From Caryophanales bacterium UBA1744 (GTDB taxonomy: Bacteria; Bacillota_I; Bacilli_A; RFN20; CAG-826): 5,387 nt of DNA. The stretch is taken from the NCBI GenBank assembly GCA_002314915.1, contig DCHU01000070.1, positions 1-5,387 of the forward strand, given 5' to 3'. Of this stretch, positions 5,014 through 5,387 are shown piece by piece. Every line of letters starts with the position of its first letter. The stretch's first letter is position 1. The notes beneath the pieces were generated by a model. It made no database searches. It had not been told where the DNA came from and saw nothing but the letters and a program-made list of their open reading frames with translations. A program made the translations under genes and the position numbers.

Positions 5014-5387
5014 ATGGAACGTATATTATCAGGAATCAAACCTACCGGACAACTAACTCTCGGTAACTACATCGGTGCATTAAGACACTTCAAAGACTTT
5101 CAGGATAAAGGCGAGGTCTTTATCTTCATCGCAGACTTGCATGCTTTAACTCTCCCTATCGACCCAGAGGTCCTTAGAGCAAATTCAAGAGATATCGCTG
5201 CATTCTACTTGGCTTCAGGCTTAGACCCAAAGAAGACAACCATCTTCCTTCAGTCATCAGTCTCCGCTCATGCTGAGTTAAACGCAATAGCTCAGAACTA
5301 CCTCTACATGGGAGAACTCTCACGTATGACACAGTTCAAAGACAAATCAGCAAAGATGAACGACAAGGAAATCGGCTTAGGCTTATT
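5014..5387 (+). CDS. trpS: Tryptophanyl-tRNA synthetase, N-terminal part (truncated by window edge)
   Basis: The first 124 codons of TrpRS, which charges tRNA-Trp with tryptophan in the cytoplasm. The start reads MERILSGIKPTGQLTLGNYIGALRH: the conserved SGxxPTG entry and the GNYIGA segment, which includes the class I HIGH-like signature in its TrpRS form. It continues with FIADLHALT (38-46), LASGLDPKKTTIFLQSSV (66-83), the YMGELSRMTQFKDKSA segment (98-113) and IGLG at the edge. All are characteristic of bacterial TrpRS of the Bacillus type. The KMSKS loop and C-terminal half lie beyond the window. The ATG at 5014 is fixed by the family N-terminus and by the -10 element 7 bases upstream. In many Firmicutes trpS is under T-box control; none can exist here if the promoter call is right. 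Confidence 0.96.
   Translation, partial: MERILSGIKPTGQLTLGNYIGALRHFKDFQDKGEVFIFIADLHALTLPIDPEVLRANSRDIAAFYLASGLDPKKTTIFLQSSVSAHAELNAIAQNYLYMGELSRMTQFKDKSAKMNDKEIGLGL

Noticed and set aside
1..5387. Mycoplasma-type genetic code (TGA as tryptophan)
   Set aside because: All tryptophans in the complete genes are TGG and no in-frame TGA was found, so there is no sign of reassignment.

Overview
The window reads as a compact, moderately AT-rich chromosomal segment of a Firmicutes/Bacilli-type bacterium, probably an Erysipelotrichia- or Mollicutes-related lineage. This rests on the gene families (YlbF, RNase J, Spx, a Gram-positive-type peptide deformylase, a YjbK-like CYTH protein) and on neighbourhoods that recall Bacillus subtilis. 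Tryptophan is always TGG in the translated genes and no in-frame TGA occurs, so the standard bacterial code applies rather than the Mycoplasma code. All complete genes end in TAA except maf, which ends in TAG.

Layout. Bases 1-492 (minus) hold a two-gene operon, ylbF followed without any gap by the start of rsmD, which runs off the left edge. Divergent from it is def (541-1089, plus), closed by a clear intrinsic terminator. A 174-base gap carries that terminator, an inverted repeat, an extended -10 promoter and a leader with a strong Shine-Dalgarno for rnjA (1264-2937). maf (2940-3488) follows 2 bases later. A small minus-strand gene (3478-3855), a membrane-anchored EIIB-like protein without the phosphorylatable cysteine, overlaps the 3' end of maf by 11 bases. 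Divergent from it is a CYTH-domain gene (3886-4470), which converges on spx (4498-4947, minus) at a shared bidirectional terminator. Divergent from spx is trpS (5014 to the right edge, truncated).

Function. Most genes are information-processing housekeeping: rRNA methylation (RsmD), mRNA maturation and decay (RNase J, YlbF), N-terminal protein processing (Def), tRNA charging (TrpS), removal of non-canonical nucleotides (Maf) and thiol-stress transcription control (Spx). There is no mobile element, CRISPR array, rRNA or tRNA in the window.

The most notable signal is regulatory. Five of the eight starts (def, ylbF, EIIB-like, spx, trpS) have a good -10 hexamer 6-8 bases before the ATG and no Shine-Dalgarno, which predicts leaderless mRNAs. 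Other points worth a look are one symmetrical -10 element apparently shared by two divergent genes, a cysteine-rich tail on Spx, and the cysteine-less membrane EIIB protein. I do not see convincing evidence of a wholly new multi-gene system.
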